A stretch of 64,000 bases of DNA from Megalopta genalis (taxonomy: Eukaryota; Arthropoda; Insecta; Hymenoptera; Halictidae): NCBI RefSeq assembly GCF_051020955.1, contig NC_135014.1:38396742-38460741 (forward strand), given 5' to 3'. The notes below the pieces were generated by a model. The model had not been told where the DNA came from. It worked only from the letters and a program-made list of their open reading frames with translations, and made no database searches. Numbering within the stretch: position 1 is the stretch's first letter; every line of letters starts with the position of its first letter. Below are positions 35,953-47,960 of the stretch, one piece after another. The position numbers were made by a program, and so were the translations under genes.

Positions 35953-38689
35953 GTTGTTTCTTCGACTTATTTTCGCATGTAGAATTACTACCCGGTCTGT
36001 TATATCCCAATTTTGAGGATTCTTATATAATTTTTATGTCGTTTTTAACGTCATTTTTCTCGACTTCAGATCTATAGATTTTTTCAGACTTCTTCATTCT
36101 TCTCGATGGGTGCTACACGTTGCAATAAGAAAGAAACATGTGTATGTTGCTGTACATGTACAATACTGTGAATAATTATAGACTCAAAGTAACTTCTACA
36201 TTTTAAAAAATTCCCATTTACAAAGGTATTCTAATTTATCTATTCAATTACAAAGTGATAGGATTCGGTATAAATTATAAATATTAATTATTATTATTAT
36301 TATAAATATTAATAATAGTGTTGCAATTGTGAAATATTAGTAATAAAACGCAGAGGTTTTGCAATGTGTGCCTTGGCTCCACAACTTTTGGACCAGAACG
36401 TACGTCGTTTTTGCCGTTTGAGGTATCAGCGATCGCGATTAATTAGACCAGCTGGTCTCGTCGGATTTGTACCATTTCTGACGCGTTCGTGGAAGGTATT
36501 TGTGTACTTAAAGCCACTCCAGAGGGGTCGTTCCAGTTTAGGAGGGATTTCGAATGTTTTTTTCCTCGTAAATCAATATTGGAATTTTTCCGCCTCTTCG
36601 AGATGACGCGTAAGGACTCTGGACTAGTACCAGAACGTTGGTTATGCTCGTTAAAATATACCGAATATAGAAAACAAAACATTGAGTTTCCTGAGCACAT
36701 GTTCGCAGGTGCCCTTTCAGCTTTATGCCGCTTGTTTCATGTTCAATTGTAACTCGTTCCTGGAATGGATTCAAGTACAGTTATTCCCATTAATATTCGT
36801 ATACAATGTAGCGCGATTCATGCAATTTATTGTACAAAACGATTAACCATTTTTTATCGATTAAAAAAAATACACAACTAATGTTTTTCTAACAATAACA
36901 TTTATTAATACAGTAGATTTTTAATCAACAGTTGTCACATTTTATACATAGGTTATGAAAAATTTCAGTGTTAATATTTTATTGCAAAATCGTTTTGTTT
37001 AATAACACCATTTAACCGTTTGGCAAAATTATAAATAATTTTTTTTTTACATATTCTGAAGACATAGAATCCCACTGTTATTTTTAGATTTGTTCGCAAT
37101 TAAGAATTGAATTACAAATCGTACAATTAAACGATCGGTTCTTCGACAAAATATTGCGATTGAAAATTTTCATAACTTATGTAGAAGATATCTGTATTTC
37201 TCAAAATGTCTGAATAATAGTGAGACATGGAAATTTTATTTAAAAAAGCTTTGTAGATTTTCTGTCACCCTGTGTATGTGCTTTTTCCTGCCACTGGATG
37301 TGTGTATAATTTATTGATACGTACAATATGTATGCTAGTGTGTGTAGTAATTATAATGATTATTTCAATATAATAATTATCACTAATACGAATAAAATAA
37401 TCAGTAATAAAATATTAATAAATATATTTTTCAAGCTTAATCGAACTTGTAAAACAAACTATACGTATACTAACATTCTCTCTTCCTCTCTTATAATTAT
37501 TGATACTGTGATATTTTATTAGTGCAATTGTTTTCACGATTTTTATGATGGTGGAAATATATAATTGTGCTTTTATATAATTTTCGTAATTTCATAAGCG
37601 TTTTGTGGCCCTTAAAAAATGTAGACTGCTTATAATGTAATAACAATAGAACCTTCTCTAAGTTTAAAGTTTTCTAACTTAAAATTCTCGCGTACATTTC
37701 TACACCGACAATTTAAATCAACTAAAAATTATCCAATATGTGTGATCCAAAACAATTTTGCGATTTTGTGACAGAAATGTACAGAAAAATTTATGCGAAG
37801 ATCAAAGTTGTTGCAAGTTCAAAAGGGATTATAACATTTTATTCGTGACACAATACAATTATCGATTCATAATTAAACTTGTAATATTGCTTCAATACAA
37901 TTTTATTTGTTATCCATTTGCAATTCTATAATTTATCCCTAGCTATTTTTTCTCCTTGTTTGCCAAGTTCTGAAAAAGACAGTTCAGTTCCAATTCTATC
38001 ACAATTATCGTTTCACTGCAATTTCCAAATAGCTGTTTGAAAGTTCTATCAATAACCAAACCAGCGTCCTTTTTTCAGCGAAATTCTGCCAATTGGCTTG
38101 ATCGACGTTCAATTTAAATGTTTAAAATGGAAAAGGCTCAAATATTGGTTTCGCTTTACCTGCTTACAGGACAGCTATCTCTGTCAATAACGGAATAAAA
38201 TCGCGATTGTGGCGCTATGTGCGCGGACCTATTTTCCTCGCAATGATGCACAAATTTTCTATAGCAAAATCAGAGCATATAATTGGCATTTCAGAATATA
38301 AATGATTTAATTTTTATGGAATCATTTCCGAACATTATGATTATTGACAACGTGTTCCGAGCTAAGCATAATCTATTATACAGTATTTGTATTTATGAAT
38401 TCAAAATAGAAATATTTGGAGAATTAAAAAATGCAAATATATTATTTTTAACTTATTAATATTATTAACTTTTGTATGGAAGCTGGGCCTATCTGGCACA
38501 AAATAAAGCTACAAATTCTTATTCTTTTGTTATTAAATCATTATATAAATTGAAACTTTCAATATCTTTTACTAAAAATGACTTTTATTTTTATATGTAC
38601 ATGTTTCGAATTTATGGGTTAGATTGGCCCGCTGTAGTTATACCATACATATTTGAAATTTTGACAAATCTTTATTATGTTGCTTTCAG
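35953..38689. other. Gene-free stretch
   Basis: The part at 36360-36780 is open on both strands in several frames, a composition effect with no motif. The rest is AT-rich. A CACCCTGTGTAT word at 37268 could be a lone transposon end, but no partner end was found. Confidence 0.55.
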
Positions 38690-38900
38690 TCATTCAGACA
38701 TTCAGACAGATAGAAAAAGTTTGCCTACACTCTGCAAAACTGAAAAACTTTTTCATGTTTGGATCAAACGACTTCGATCTTCTTGAGGCACTTGAAGAAT
38801 TAGATTATTAGACAATGAATAAACAAAATTTGTACAAAAGTTACAATTGGTTGGAATGACAAAAGAAGTGAATAAGTGATGATTTTTAACTTAACTGGAT
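38690..38900 (+). repeat. Tc1-type family B, degraded internal fragment
   Basis: AAGTTACAATTGGTTGGAAT then GACAAAAGAAG resembles the fragment at 47594 (CTGCAACTGGTTGGAATAAC then AAAAGAG). Both also share TTAGACAATGAATAAA- or TGGACAATGAGTAAA-like sequence upstream. The element at 18270-18618 has the related TTAGTTGGAGTGCCAAAAAA. No terminal repeats are preserved here. Confidence 0.4.
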
Positions 38901-39764
38901 CAATTTCGCCCACTTATTCGTAACATTGTATTTTCGTACAATGGTTAAAGAAAGAGAGGAACTGCTACGTGGTTATCGTTTCTTGTACCTGATGCAGAAA
39001 ATTCTTAATCTGTGTAAAAATCCAGTCTAGTCGTTGGAATCATCAATCTTCTTTCAATACCCTTTGTTCCTACGATGAAGTTTTCTTTTCACTCTTTGTA
39101 CATACTCTACTCGAGATCCGCGTCTCTTCGCAAGAAATGCTGGCTTTTTCGTTTGGATTAACAATCGTATCTGCAAGGTGAATGTAGAAAGTATTCAATC
39201 TTGTCGTAGCAGGAAAAAGAGTTAATTTTAATCAATGACCCTTTTTAAGTATTGCTCGTTGGAGGACACACTTTCCAACCAGGGATTCTTGAAGTTCCGG
39301 AAGCACTCTTTAAATTCAGCTTTCGGAATAATCAAGAACTGTCTCGCCACGCTGTTTTATGACCCCCATGTTTTTAAATTCTTTTCCTCTCAGAGGAATC
39401 TCCAATTTTAGGAACAAACATAAATTGCAGAGAAAGAGGCTCGGGTTGTGTGGAGACTAACAAAGTTGCATGCTACTGTACTACATATAAAAAGTAGCCA
39501 GATAACATGTGATGAATACGTAGATACTTTATCACAGCGAAGTGATCCATCCCTAAGTTTTCAGTTTAAATCCCAGAAATAGTAATTTTCAGATCGAAAA
39601 TCTTTTTCTTTCACTAATTCAAATTCTGATTCGTTTCGTATTTCAAAGTTCCAGCCATTGCCGGCTTTTACAAAATTCAGTTTTTACTGAATTATCAGCA
39701 TTTTGGATTCTGTTGGCTACTGTTTAATGTTTGCATTACACATAGATTCATTATTGCCCAGAGG
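38901..39764. other. Gene-free stretch
   Basis: No coding motif or repeat was recognised. Confidence 0.6.
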
Positions 39765-39880
39765 TGCATTATGCAAAATAAAAATTTTCTACGTCAATTG
39801 TTAGACACAAAAACAAAAAGTAAACGGAATTCTTCTTTCAAATCCTTAAAACTAACTAATTAAAAATAACTAAGTCCTTA
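39765..39880 (+). repeat. Family A right-end fragment
   Basis: TGCATTATGCAAAATAAAAA then TTTTCTACGTC matches the family A end that reads TTATGCAAAATAAAAATTGTC. The opposite end is not visible. Confidence 0.4.
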
Positions 39881-39965
39881 AATTCATCTAATGTGTTCAT
39901 ATTTTCGTAACTTTACTTTCAAATTTATCATAAATATACAAGATCACATTGTAATTAGAGTGCGG

Positions 39966-40172
39966 ATGTTTATGCATTTATAGCATGCGCAGATTTTTAA
40001 AGTACAAAAAGAATGTACAATCTAAGAAGATCTATCAGAATTTTTATTTTCATTCTGCAATGACAAATATTTTAGTTGATGACGGAAATTTTTGATTAAT
40101 TTTAATATCTGTAAAATGATGTATGAAAATGATTGTTTCTATAAAGATTAGCAGTCTAATTATAAGTTTAAC
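39966..40172 (+). repeat. Family A dispersed repeat, both ends
   Basis: It starts CGGATGTTTATGCATTTATA and ends CTATAAAGATTAGCAGTCTA followed by ATTATAAG. At about 205 bp it is one of the more complete copies. Confidence 0.6.
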
Positions 40173-40583
40173 GAATTATATCGATCGTAGTAAAATTTCC
40201 ATGTATTCGACAGTGTAATATGAATGGCCATGCTTACTATTCTCGATTCGTATAGAATAATATAGCGCTGTCGATTAAACATTAGGAGGATTTTGCTACA
40301 TGGTAGAAATACAGACGTACGAAGGTTTCCTCTAAACGGCGAAATGTTTTTTCAACTGCACAGCCAGGTAGAAATATCCACGTGTATATCCACATGTCGG
40401 GTACTCTCCATTTTCCGCATACATCTCGTATACAGTAATAATATATATTAACGACATTGAAGTAAACTCAATCATGATGCTTTAATTTGTTACCAATGAC
40501 CTCTACAAGCGATTATTATATAATAGTGACCATAAAAACAATAGTTTATAAACAATATAGCTGGTAATATTCAAGGATTTGTA

Positions 40584-41190
40584 CAGAATGTCCTAGCTAA
40601 AGGAGGTCATCTAAATATCTTCATTGTTTTTAATAATATGAAAATGTTTGTAGCACATTTTAAATGGTTTCTGAAAAGAGTGATGTCATGGGAACAACAA
40701 ATTGTTGTTTACTCATGCTTTTTAAGTTTTGGTATTTAATTTCAATTTTGCACATTAAATGTTCGACATTCTGTCAACAAGAGTATCGGAAACGATATAT
40801 ACTCGGTTTACCAACAGATATGAACATTCCGTTCTCTGAAGTATTGCCATGGGCAATACTATTGCAATGGGTATCACAATCCACAATTATGCGTTTTAGA
40901 AAGTGCACCAGCGTTAATAGACGTAAGTTCTCATATTATTGTCTAACAGCTTCATTTTTTAACGTTGAAGGCCAGTTGAAGGTCATTAGGCAGGCATATC
41001 CAAATATATTTTTTAGCCTGTTACAAGATGCAACAGCAAAACGTAACCATTTTTTGCACAAAAAATTATAACAGCCTTCAAAAAATTTTTATTCACGCTA
41101 TTCCAATTTGAAAATCATTTAAATAGTGCTACAACCATTTTTTATAACGTTAAAAACATTTAGGTTGCCTCCGATAGCTGGAACACCCTG
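40584..41190. mobile_element. 607-bp TA-flanked inverted-repeat element
   Basis: The left end CAGAATGTCCTAGCTAAAGG then AGGTCATCTAAATAT is matched by the right end, whose reverse complement reads CAGGGTGTTCCAGCTATCGG then AGGCAACCTAAATGT. The arms are about 35 bp. TA flanks both sides (40582-40583 and 41191-41192). A 135-codon open frame at 40664-41071 (+) fills much of the interior. It has no aspartate triad or zinc-finger pattern that I can see and resembles no protein I know, so it may be chance or a decayed gene. Confidence 0.65.
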
Positions 41191-41270
41191 TATATTGTAA
41201 ACTGTATACACGCTGCTAAAGTTAAATATAAAGATAAGCACGATATTTTTAGAAACGTGTAAATATCATA

Positions 41271-41816
41271 TCAACTTTCACGTTTTAAAATGCTCAAGCG
41301 GATAACACAAAAATGAAAAAAAATCGCGTTGAACGTTTCGAGCAGAATCCGATGGATTTTGAAAATGGATAGAACGAGGCCCAGCTGGTCTCTGTGATAC
41401 GCATGCAAGATAATTTCGGTGCGGAGCATGTAATAAAAGTTCCAGCTTCCCCTGTCTTTATCGCGAGGACACAGTGGATGCAATTTCGGATTACCATTTC
41501 GATTTTCGCGTGCATATGTGGAATCCAATAATCCCTTTTGACCAGTAATTTGGTCTCGTTAAGGTACAAATGGTCATGGGCCATGTGCTGTGCGGACCAT
41601 CTGCGATTGTGGAAGCCATAGCGTCACTAGGTGGGGTTTAACATCGACCATCTTGAAGAGAAAGCACCTCTTGGCCGGATAACCATCAGCCCGGCCTTGT
41701 GTTGCAAGTTCCAGAACCCTTTTGAGGTCGGTGTTTTCCGCTTGCCATTTTTTAAGTCGTGCCGCTAATACCTCTTTGTTGTCGTCAGTCGCTGAGACGA
41801 AGGAAGCTAAAATATT
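41271..41816 (-). pseudogene. Ty3/gypsy-type integrase relic with two frameshifts
   Basis: Read on the minus strand from 41816, the first frame (no ATG) encodes a stretch typical of the linker before the integrase. A second frame from about 41595 carries HMAHDHLYLNET, then KRDYWIPHMHAK and NCIHC, which is the HHCC zinc-binding domain of gypsy-type integrases. A third frame from about 41455 contains YHRDQLG, corresponding to the start of the catalytic core where HIDHLG-like sequence is usual, with the first catalytic aspartate. Two frameshifts therefore break it, and it stops at 41271 before the other catalytic residues. No long terminal repeats were found. It is a dead fragment in gene-poor DNA. 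Confidence 0.8.
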
Positions 41817-41819
41817 TTA

Positions 41820-44390
41820 ATAATACAGTATCCGCGGTCCCATTTATCTCAGCTTGTGCTACGGACTATGTGGATGACCGAGTTTCGCATCTTGTTTTTG
41901 GTTTCTGAACGGGGCATGTCTTTTCGAAATCAGTTCGATGGGGACAGACAATTACAAATTAACATATTTGTGACAAAAAGCTGCGCCAATTGACATACAT
42001 CAGTTTTGATAATTATTTAAGAGTTTACCCTTTTCATTGATTTTTGATGATCTTCAAATATTTATGATTATAAAATATTAGTCTTTTGTTCTACGCACAG
42101 TGAGACTGTTCCAAACGTTTTCCTAAAATGTTGACTCTCTTCTTTGTCAGCCCGTATAATGTTGTACAACATCGTTAGTAAACACCGCGTATTGGCGAAT
42201 CCGTCATTCCGAAAGGCTTCGAAGCTTTTATTTGCGAACAAATAAAGCTGTCACAGCCGAAAGCGTGGGACGCTTGCAATCCGCGTGACCCAAACGGAAG
42301 TTCATAGAAATATGATTCAGTAGAGAACCTGTTGAGATTTTATTTAAATCTCGATTATTTTTCCACTTTATTTTCATTTAATCGCTAGTGCACATTCGAA
42401 ATGTGAACAGTTTTCACTACGAACTGAATTTGCACGATCAAATAACTTCTGTCCAGGATAGTATATCGAGTGTTTCCGATTCCGTTGCACAGTCGAAAGC
42501 ACACGACGCGAGCTAATAAATCGAACATGTAGAAAGAAAAATTTAGTCAAACGAATTTTTGAACAATTTGATTTTCAAGATTTGTTGAGTTGCAGTATGT
42601 ATAATACTAATTTGTAGGAAGCAAGGCCGACAGGTCATGAACAAACGCGTCAGCCAATTGTTGCTTAAGAGCATATACATTCGAATTATTAAATTCAATT
42701 TCCATGGAAATCAATACCTACAATAAATTTTATTGCAAAATTTCAATTTAATTTTTTCTGTATATTTTACTACGTTTTGTTTATAGAGAAAAGACAGTCA
42801 AACGAATTTGCGTGGTTGCAAGTGGAAGTTAATCTGATGGCTTTAGTTATGTTGTCGGTAGAGATGGGTTTTTATTTACATTCCCCCAAATTACAATTAA
42901 ACGCAAGATTTGAACTGACAAGTGATTTTTGCTCGACAAAGCTCGTATTTCATCGTCGCACGAAATTGTAAACTAACATTCGCCCCATTATTATTCATAT
43001 TCTCTTATTTGAAGTTGCCTACGTAATTATAAATCTGACAAGTAAAACTAACATAATCCTTTCTGATCGGAAAAATCTTACTACGTTCTGCTAGTACAAT
43101 CATTTTTGTTTCGAAAGCGAATTTGGAAGTTAAGAAGCAATAATCATGCAAATTCTATTCGATAGAAATTTATGCGAAATGTAAGGGTAACTTATAAGTG
43201 TAAATTCTTATCTTTTCGAAAAGATAGTATCAAAATCGAATTCTACGCCTTTAGAAACTTCTAAATCCATTCTACTCTTAATGGTTAATATATAAATAAC
43301 GAAAGAAAGCTCGTAAGAAAATTTCACGGCACGAAGATTGATCTGCTTTGATTACATCTTTTATTGCTGCAAACCAAACTTCGACGACAGAAATCAAAGT
43401 CCGGTTACAACTGCGCCAGCGAAACTCCTTCAGGGCGAATTCTACGGGATTGTGATGCACGATCTTCGAAGCATGACGGCTGATTAATGGACAAATTTTA
43501 GCATTCGAATCGGAAGTTTTAGCCGGAAACTTGTAAGCCGCCGCAATATATCCCCACCCCCTTTCCCCCAAAGAAGAAACTTTCACAGCAAGTTTAATAT
43601 CTGTGGAACTGGCACGCGAGTCCCAGTGAATGTCACGACCTGTCTGCGATTCCAACGATCTGTTTCAGCAATATAAGTTTTCAACGCATCCGACGTACAC
43701 ACATACAGAGTTCCAATTCGTACGGTAAACTTCCAGTGGGCGAACCGAGTGATTTTTCTAGAGCGAACATGTGAAAAGATGTACGTATGTGCGCGCCTGT
43801 ATGTGTGATGTTATATATCAGCTAGCGAAAAAACATACAGCCGCGAGAAACTGCTAAGTTTTTACGATAAACCTGGCAAAATAATATTTTTCGAATCTTT
43901 CATGGTGAACTGTTTAAGCTTGAAATTATAAAAGTTATGTTTTCGTAATTCATTGCAGGAGTTCCGCGCGCATTTCAACTTCTACAATAAATTAGATACA
44001 TAAGTGGACACCGTATAACTTCGACCCGAATAACTTTTTTAAAATTGGACCAAACCAGTCGAATTTTTTTGATCCGTCAGGAGGACAAATATTTTTACAA
44101 AAATAGCATTTTGGGTTGGTTTTTAAGTTTCGGCGATTTAGATGCATGGAAATTTCAAAAACGTTATCTATGTTTCAAGTTGCATTATTATTTCGAGCCT
44201 ATTGAATTTGTCTTCATAATTTTATTTCTGATAAATATGTTAGTTTTATATTCTAGAGCTCAATTTATCCATATACAATATTTACCTGCAGCGTTTTCCT
44301 AAACCACATATACCTATGTACTAAAGATTCTTTTTTCACGTGTATTTAAATATACGTGTACACGTTTAATTAACAGATCCGGACTTTAAT
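41820..44390. other. Gene-free stretch
   Basis: The minus-strand sequence just upstream of the integrase relic (41820-41960) may be more of the same retroelement but has stops and no motif I can place. The block 43280-43700 is less AT-rich with a 125-codon minus-strand open frame (43278-43655) that I do not recognise. Nothing else is visible. Confidence 0.5.
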
Positions 44391-44570
44391 CCGTGTAATT
44401 CTTAATACACGGGTATTTATATATCCATGTATTTCTATATTACACCGTGTATTTGCATTACATGTGTATTTGTATTACTCGTGTATTTGCATTACACGCG
44501 TATTTGCATTACACGTGTATTTGTATTACACGTCTTACGTATTTCTGTTGCATGTGTATTTTAATCACTT
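44337..44570. repeat. 17-bp minisatellite with POU-octamer words
   Basis: Units of the form GTGTATTTGCATTACAC start at 44447, 44464, 44481, 44498, 44515 and 44532, an exact 17-bp spacing. Looser 18-bp units precede them (44411, 44429), and a diverged unit follows near 44553. ATTTGCAT, the reverse complement of the POU octamer ATGCAAAT, occurs exactly at 44451, 44485 and 44502. Unit junctions approach CACGTG, exact at about 44513 and at 44337 just upstream. A regulatory role is inference. Confidence 0.9.
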
Positions 44571-44831
44571 CTTTATTTTTAGGAATTTCTGCGAAATCAA
44601 ACATTTTTTATTGATACGTAACGTTATGAAAAAATTATAATATTATTGAAGAAAGTCCAAATGATGTTGTGTTTGTTATTAGTCATTCTGGTGTGTACTC
44701 GCACAGATTTAGATATTAAATAAGTATCTTAAATTCATTGTTACATATATGTAATAAAATTAAAAGATTGAAAACAACGAATTTACATTGGATTTTACTT
44801 CGATTACAATATTTTATTGAAAAAGAACAGG

Positions 44832-44978
44832 AGGATTTCAATTGCAAGGAGGTGAATTTAATTTGCTAGAATGTGAATTTGATTTACGAAAATGTGAATT
44901 TCTTTTACGAAAGGGCGAATTTCATTTGAATAAAGGTGAACATAATTTGTAAGAGGATGAATCTGGAGTGCAAATCCT
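44832..44978 (-). repeat. 21-bp minisatellite, seven units, open on the minus strand
   Basis: Units of about 21 bp with consensus TGAATTTnATTTnCnAnAnG start at 44832 (diverged), 44853, 44874, 44895, 44916, 44937 and 44958, with no insertions or deletions despite heavy base divergence. On the minus strand the array lies in an open frame (44858-45055) and gives 7-residue repeats of the type NEIRPFV, KEIHIFV, NQIHILA. The strict 21-bp register could reflect recent coding constraint or simply an old tandem array. No splice context or homologue is apparent. Confidence 0.8.
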
Positions 44979-45554
44979 GTAGTAAGCGTGAAATTTTGTA
45001 TGCAAAGTCGGTGCAACACTATTAAATCGTGCGCACGTCGCTTAGAGTTTTTCAAAGATTATAAGCTCTGAGTCAAGGTAATATTTCAGAACCTAAGACT
45101 GCAGACACAGTGGAATCATTCTTGTGATAAAATCTCCTGACAATAGATGAAACGTTGCAGTGACAAGTGTAAAAGCCTTAATACTGAAGAGTACCGCAAG
45201 ATGCAGGAGATACTATACCAGGTCACGAATAAATCTTATGAAAAAGCAGTACGTGCACGCCTGAGACTGCTGTTGGTCGCTTGCTGCATTTTAAGAATTG
45301 TTTGACTTCTATAGAACTCGACTGTGAAAAATTTACGGTAATATAATAACGTTGATACAACTAAGTACAATTTTTATTTTATTTTTAAGCAAAATTCTTA
45401 ATAACAGTTTTTCACATGATTTCTGACTCTTGTAAAATAACTGTGCCTCACATGTTACATACTGTTACTATTTTATATTATTGAATTGTACACACAGTAC
45501 TACAAAGTACTATACCCAAACGGCATAGAAACTCTAAAAATAAAATTTTGCACT

Positions 45555-45860
45555 CGAAAATAATTATCGTTAACAGAGTTTTATATACATTCGCGTCGGA
45601 TTTCGATGAAATTTTCAGCATGTATATAAGTTACATAGATCTGCAAAATGCATCTTTCACATTTTCATTGTAGGCTCAGATAAAAAAGTTAAAAAGAGAT
45701 CATTTTTTAATTTTTTTTATCATCTCAATCAATATTAATCTAAAAAAATGTTTGTATACTCATTCTTTAGGAAACTAGTCGGTCTAACATCTCGACAAAA
45801 TTTAGATCATTTATACCAATTTTTAAAAAGCTGTTTCGTTTGAAAAGCTGTTAACATACT
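45555..45860 (+). repeat. Tc1-like family C, copy 2 (degraded)
   Basis: TGAAATTTTCAGCATGTATA then TAAGTTACATAGATCT matches copy 1 (4540-4580). The 3' part (GTTTGAAAAGCTGTTAACAT then ACTTTCC) is a diverged version of the copy 1 end. No terminal repeat pair remains. Confidence 0.4.
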
Positions 45861-47425
45861 TTCCGACGAGAATGTACATGTTCGAAAATCATGTGAAAAT
45901 AGTGGTACCTACTATTAAGTGTCAACAGAGAAGATATCTCGATGGTGTAACACGATAGCACTCGAACGCTTCAAAGAAGGCTAGCCTTCCCACTTGTGCC
46001 ACTCTCAAGTCAAATAGTCCTGCTGCACCGCGATAACGAGAATTCTTGAAGAGTAAACTTATTCACAGGAAAATAATACAAAAAAAGAGTAAGACACATA
46101 TTCGGAATTCAAAAAATACTGCAAAATTTTTAGTGAATGGGTGTAATAGAAAACCGTGAAGACATTACATCATTTTAAGTATATATCGTTATATTATTTT
46201 GAGCTTATTAAAATCTTTGACAGCAGTGCATTCTTATTTAACTCCTGTTTCATATAATTGATCCATAGTCTAGCCATGAGTTTCTTATTCCTCATAAAAT
46301 CTACATTCATTAAAATTTATGATTGGAACATGTAGAATATTTTTGGATGACATGAAAGGCATCTTAAACTCTTTTTGCTTATACTATCATGAATTAATTT
46401 TATATTTTTGTTCAGAGATTTGTATTAATTATTCCGTTTCTTTTTATATATTGAAAGGATTATATTTTTTGTCCTGAAATACTAAATTGTGATATTAACG
46501 AAAGACGTATAAAAGATTTATCTAATTTAAGATTAGTATAAAATATTATATGCACTTACAATAAATAAAAAGACAGTACTTGTAAGATTCATACCGATAT
46601 TACTTTATTTTGTTACACAGTACAAGCAATTGATGAATAAGACACGATGCACATTTAAAAGAAATTAAAAATAAGTGAAGTAAATATAGGAGAAACTCAT
46701 TGACACTATGCTTTCTTGTAGCAAAGGAACTGATCTTTTGATTGTTTCGAACTAGAATTAGATCGGTTATTTAGCTTCTTTGTTACTTTGTCCGAAATGA
46801 AAGTGCCCCATTCATGGCAGTACTCCCCCCGAATTCTTGCGAGTCCAGCCCGCTTCTCGGACCTCTCAGTTGGGACAAATTTCAAGTATTTTTACGTGTC
46901 ACAGAACAATCTGACAAACTTACGCTCGCAGCGCCGGATACGGCGGCACGATTGCATCAAACGATATGAAATCGTTGAAGAAGCGTAACCGGCTTGGTGA
47001 AAGTCGCAAGCTCAGCAGCAGACGCATAATGAGATGATCCCCCTTTTACACTTGCAGATACGACGCTCCGCTCTACGCCGCGCGGTGCTGCGAGTCGTCG
47101 CGACGCCCGCTTTTGCAGCGCGGTCCAAGCAACGCGTATGAATAATGCAGAACGCGTCGGGCGAGCGGCGTGACGCGACGCGGTGCCTTTCGTTTACGGG
47201 GAAATCGGAAAATGTCATACGCTATGAATCGGTAACGAATTTCTGCCGGTGAATTTTCGTAGGTACACACCCGTATTTCCTTTCTGCCAGCGCAATGATA
47301 CGTGCGAGCGGAACTCGTATTTACACGATTCACTGTCGCTAATTTCATCAATTTACGCGGCTGAAATTGAAATATCGATTTTCCGGCGGATTTTTTGAAC
47401 AGACGTTAAGGGAGAAAGTGCGTAT
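45861..47425. other. Gene-free stretch with CpG-rich block
   Basis: The part at 46120-46730 is AT-rich. The block 46800-47350 is strikingly rich in CG dinucleotides (for example CGACGCTCCGCTCTACGCCG) and open on both strands in several frames, without recognisable protein motifs. It may mark a promoter, first exon or conserved regulatory element whose gene lies outside what I can identify. Confidence 0.4.
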
Positions 47426-47428
47426 GCA

Positions 47429-47680
47429 CAGTGGCTCACGAAACTGTTCGACGACTTACATTCAGTAGATAAAGTCTGCGTACACACTTTAAGGCAGAGC
47501 AACTTTTTCAAATTTGAATCAAACAATAGTTAAAGCTTCTTGAGATGATAGAAGGACTAGTTTAATGGACAATGAGTAAATATTCTTTACGAAAACTGCA
47601 ACTGGTTGGAATAACAAAAGAGAAAATTAAAAAATGAAGGTTTTCAACCATTTTATTTGGGTCTGTAAGGAAAATATAAA
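47429..47680 (+). repeat. Tc1-type family B, 5' end plus interior
   Basis: It starts CAGTGGCTCACGAAACTGTT then CGACGAC, matching the terminus of the 18270 element. The interior CTGGTTGGAATAACAAAAG resembles the 38690 fragment. The 3' terminus is missing. It is followed directly by the family D copy. Confidence 0.5.
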
Positions 47681-47696
47681 GATCCCGATAATCTAC

Positions 47697-47960
47697 ATAC
47701 ACTTAACAACAAAAGTTAAGAAATTTGTTACAGGATAAAAATTTGTATTTTGTCGACAAAAATATTAACTGTATTTTCCTGCAATTTTTTAATTTTTAAT
47801 TTTTATTTTATTTTGTATTGTTTATTTTAAAAAATTATTTTATTTGTATATTATTCCTTTTATATTTTTCTCTTTATTTCGTGTGTACAAATAAAGCATT
47901 ATTGCAATATGAACAATGTGTTATATATTTCACTATAAGATGTACTTTTAATTTAATTAT
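47697..47960 (+). repeat. Family D copy 2 (truncated)
   Basis: It starts TACACTTAACAACAAAAGTT then AAGAAA, and later carries AATAAAGCATTATTGCAATA then TGAACAATGTG, matching the 10666-11160 element. The 3' terminal repeat is not evident. Confidence 0.4.

Noticed and set aside
36364..36774. Four overlapping open frames on both strands
   Set aside because: The translations share no motif, and openness on both strands at once reflects local GC content, not coding.
37255..37275. CACCCTGTGTAT as a transposon terminus
   Set aside because: No matching inverted end was found upstream, so no element could be defined.
43278..43655. 125-codon minus-strand open frame
   Set aside because: No recognised domain, no splice context, and it sits in a less AT-rich block where long frames arise by chance.
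44411..44978. CRISPR-like array
   Set aside because: Units are short, directly adjacent and diverged, without unique spacers. The context is eukaryotic, so these are minisatellites.
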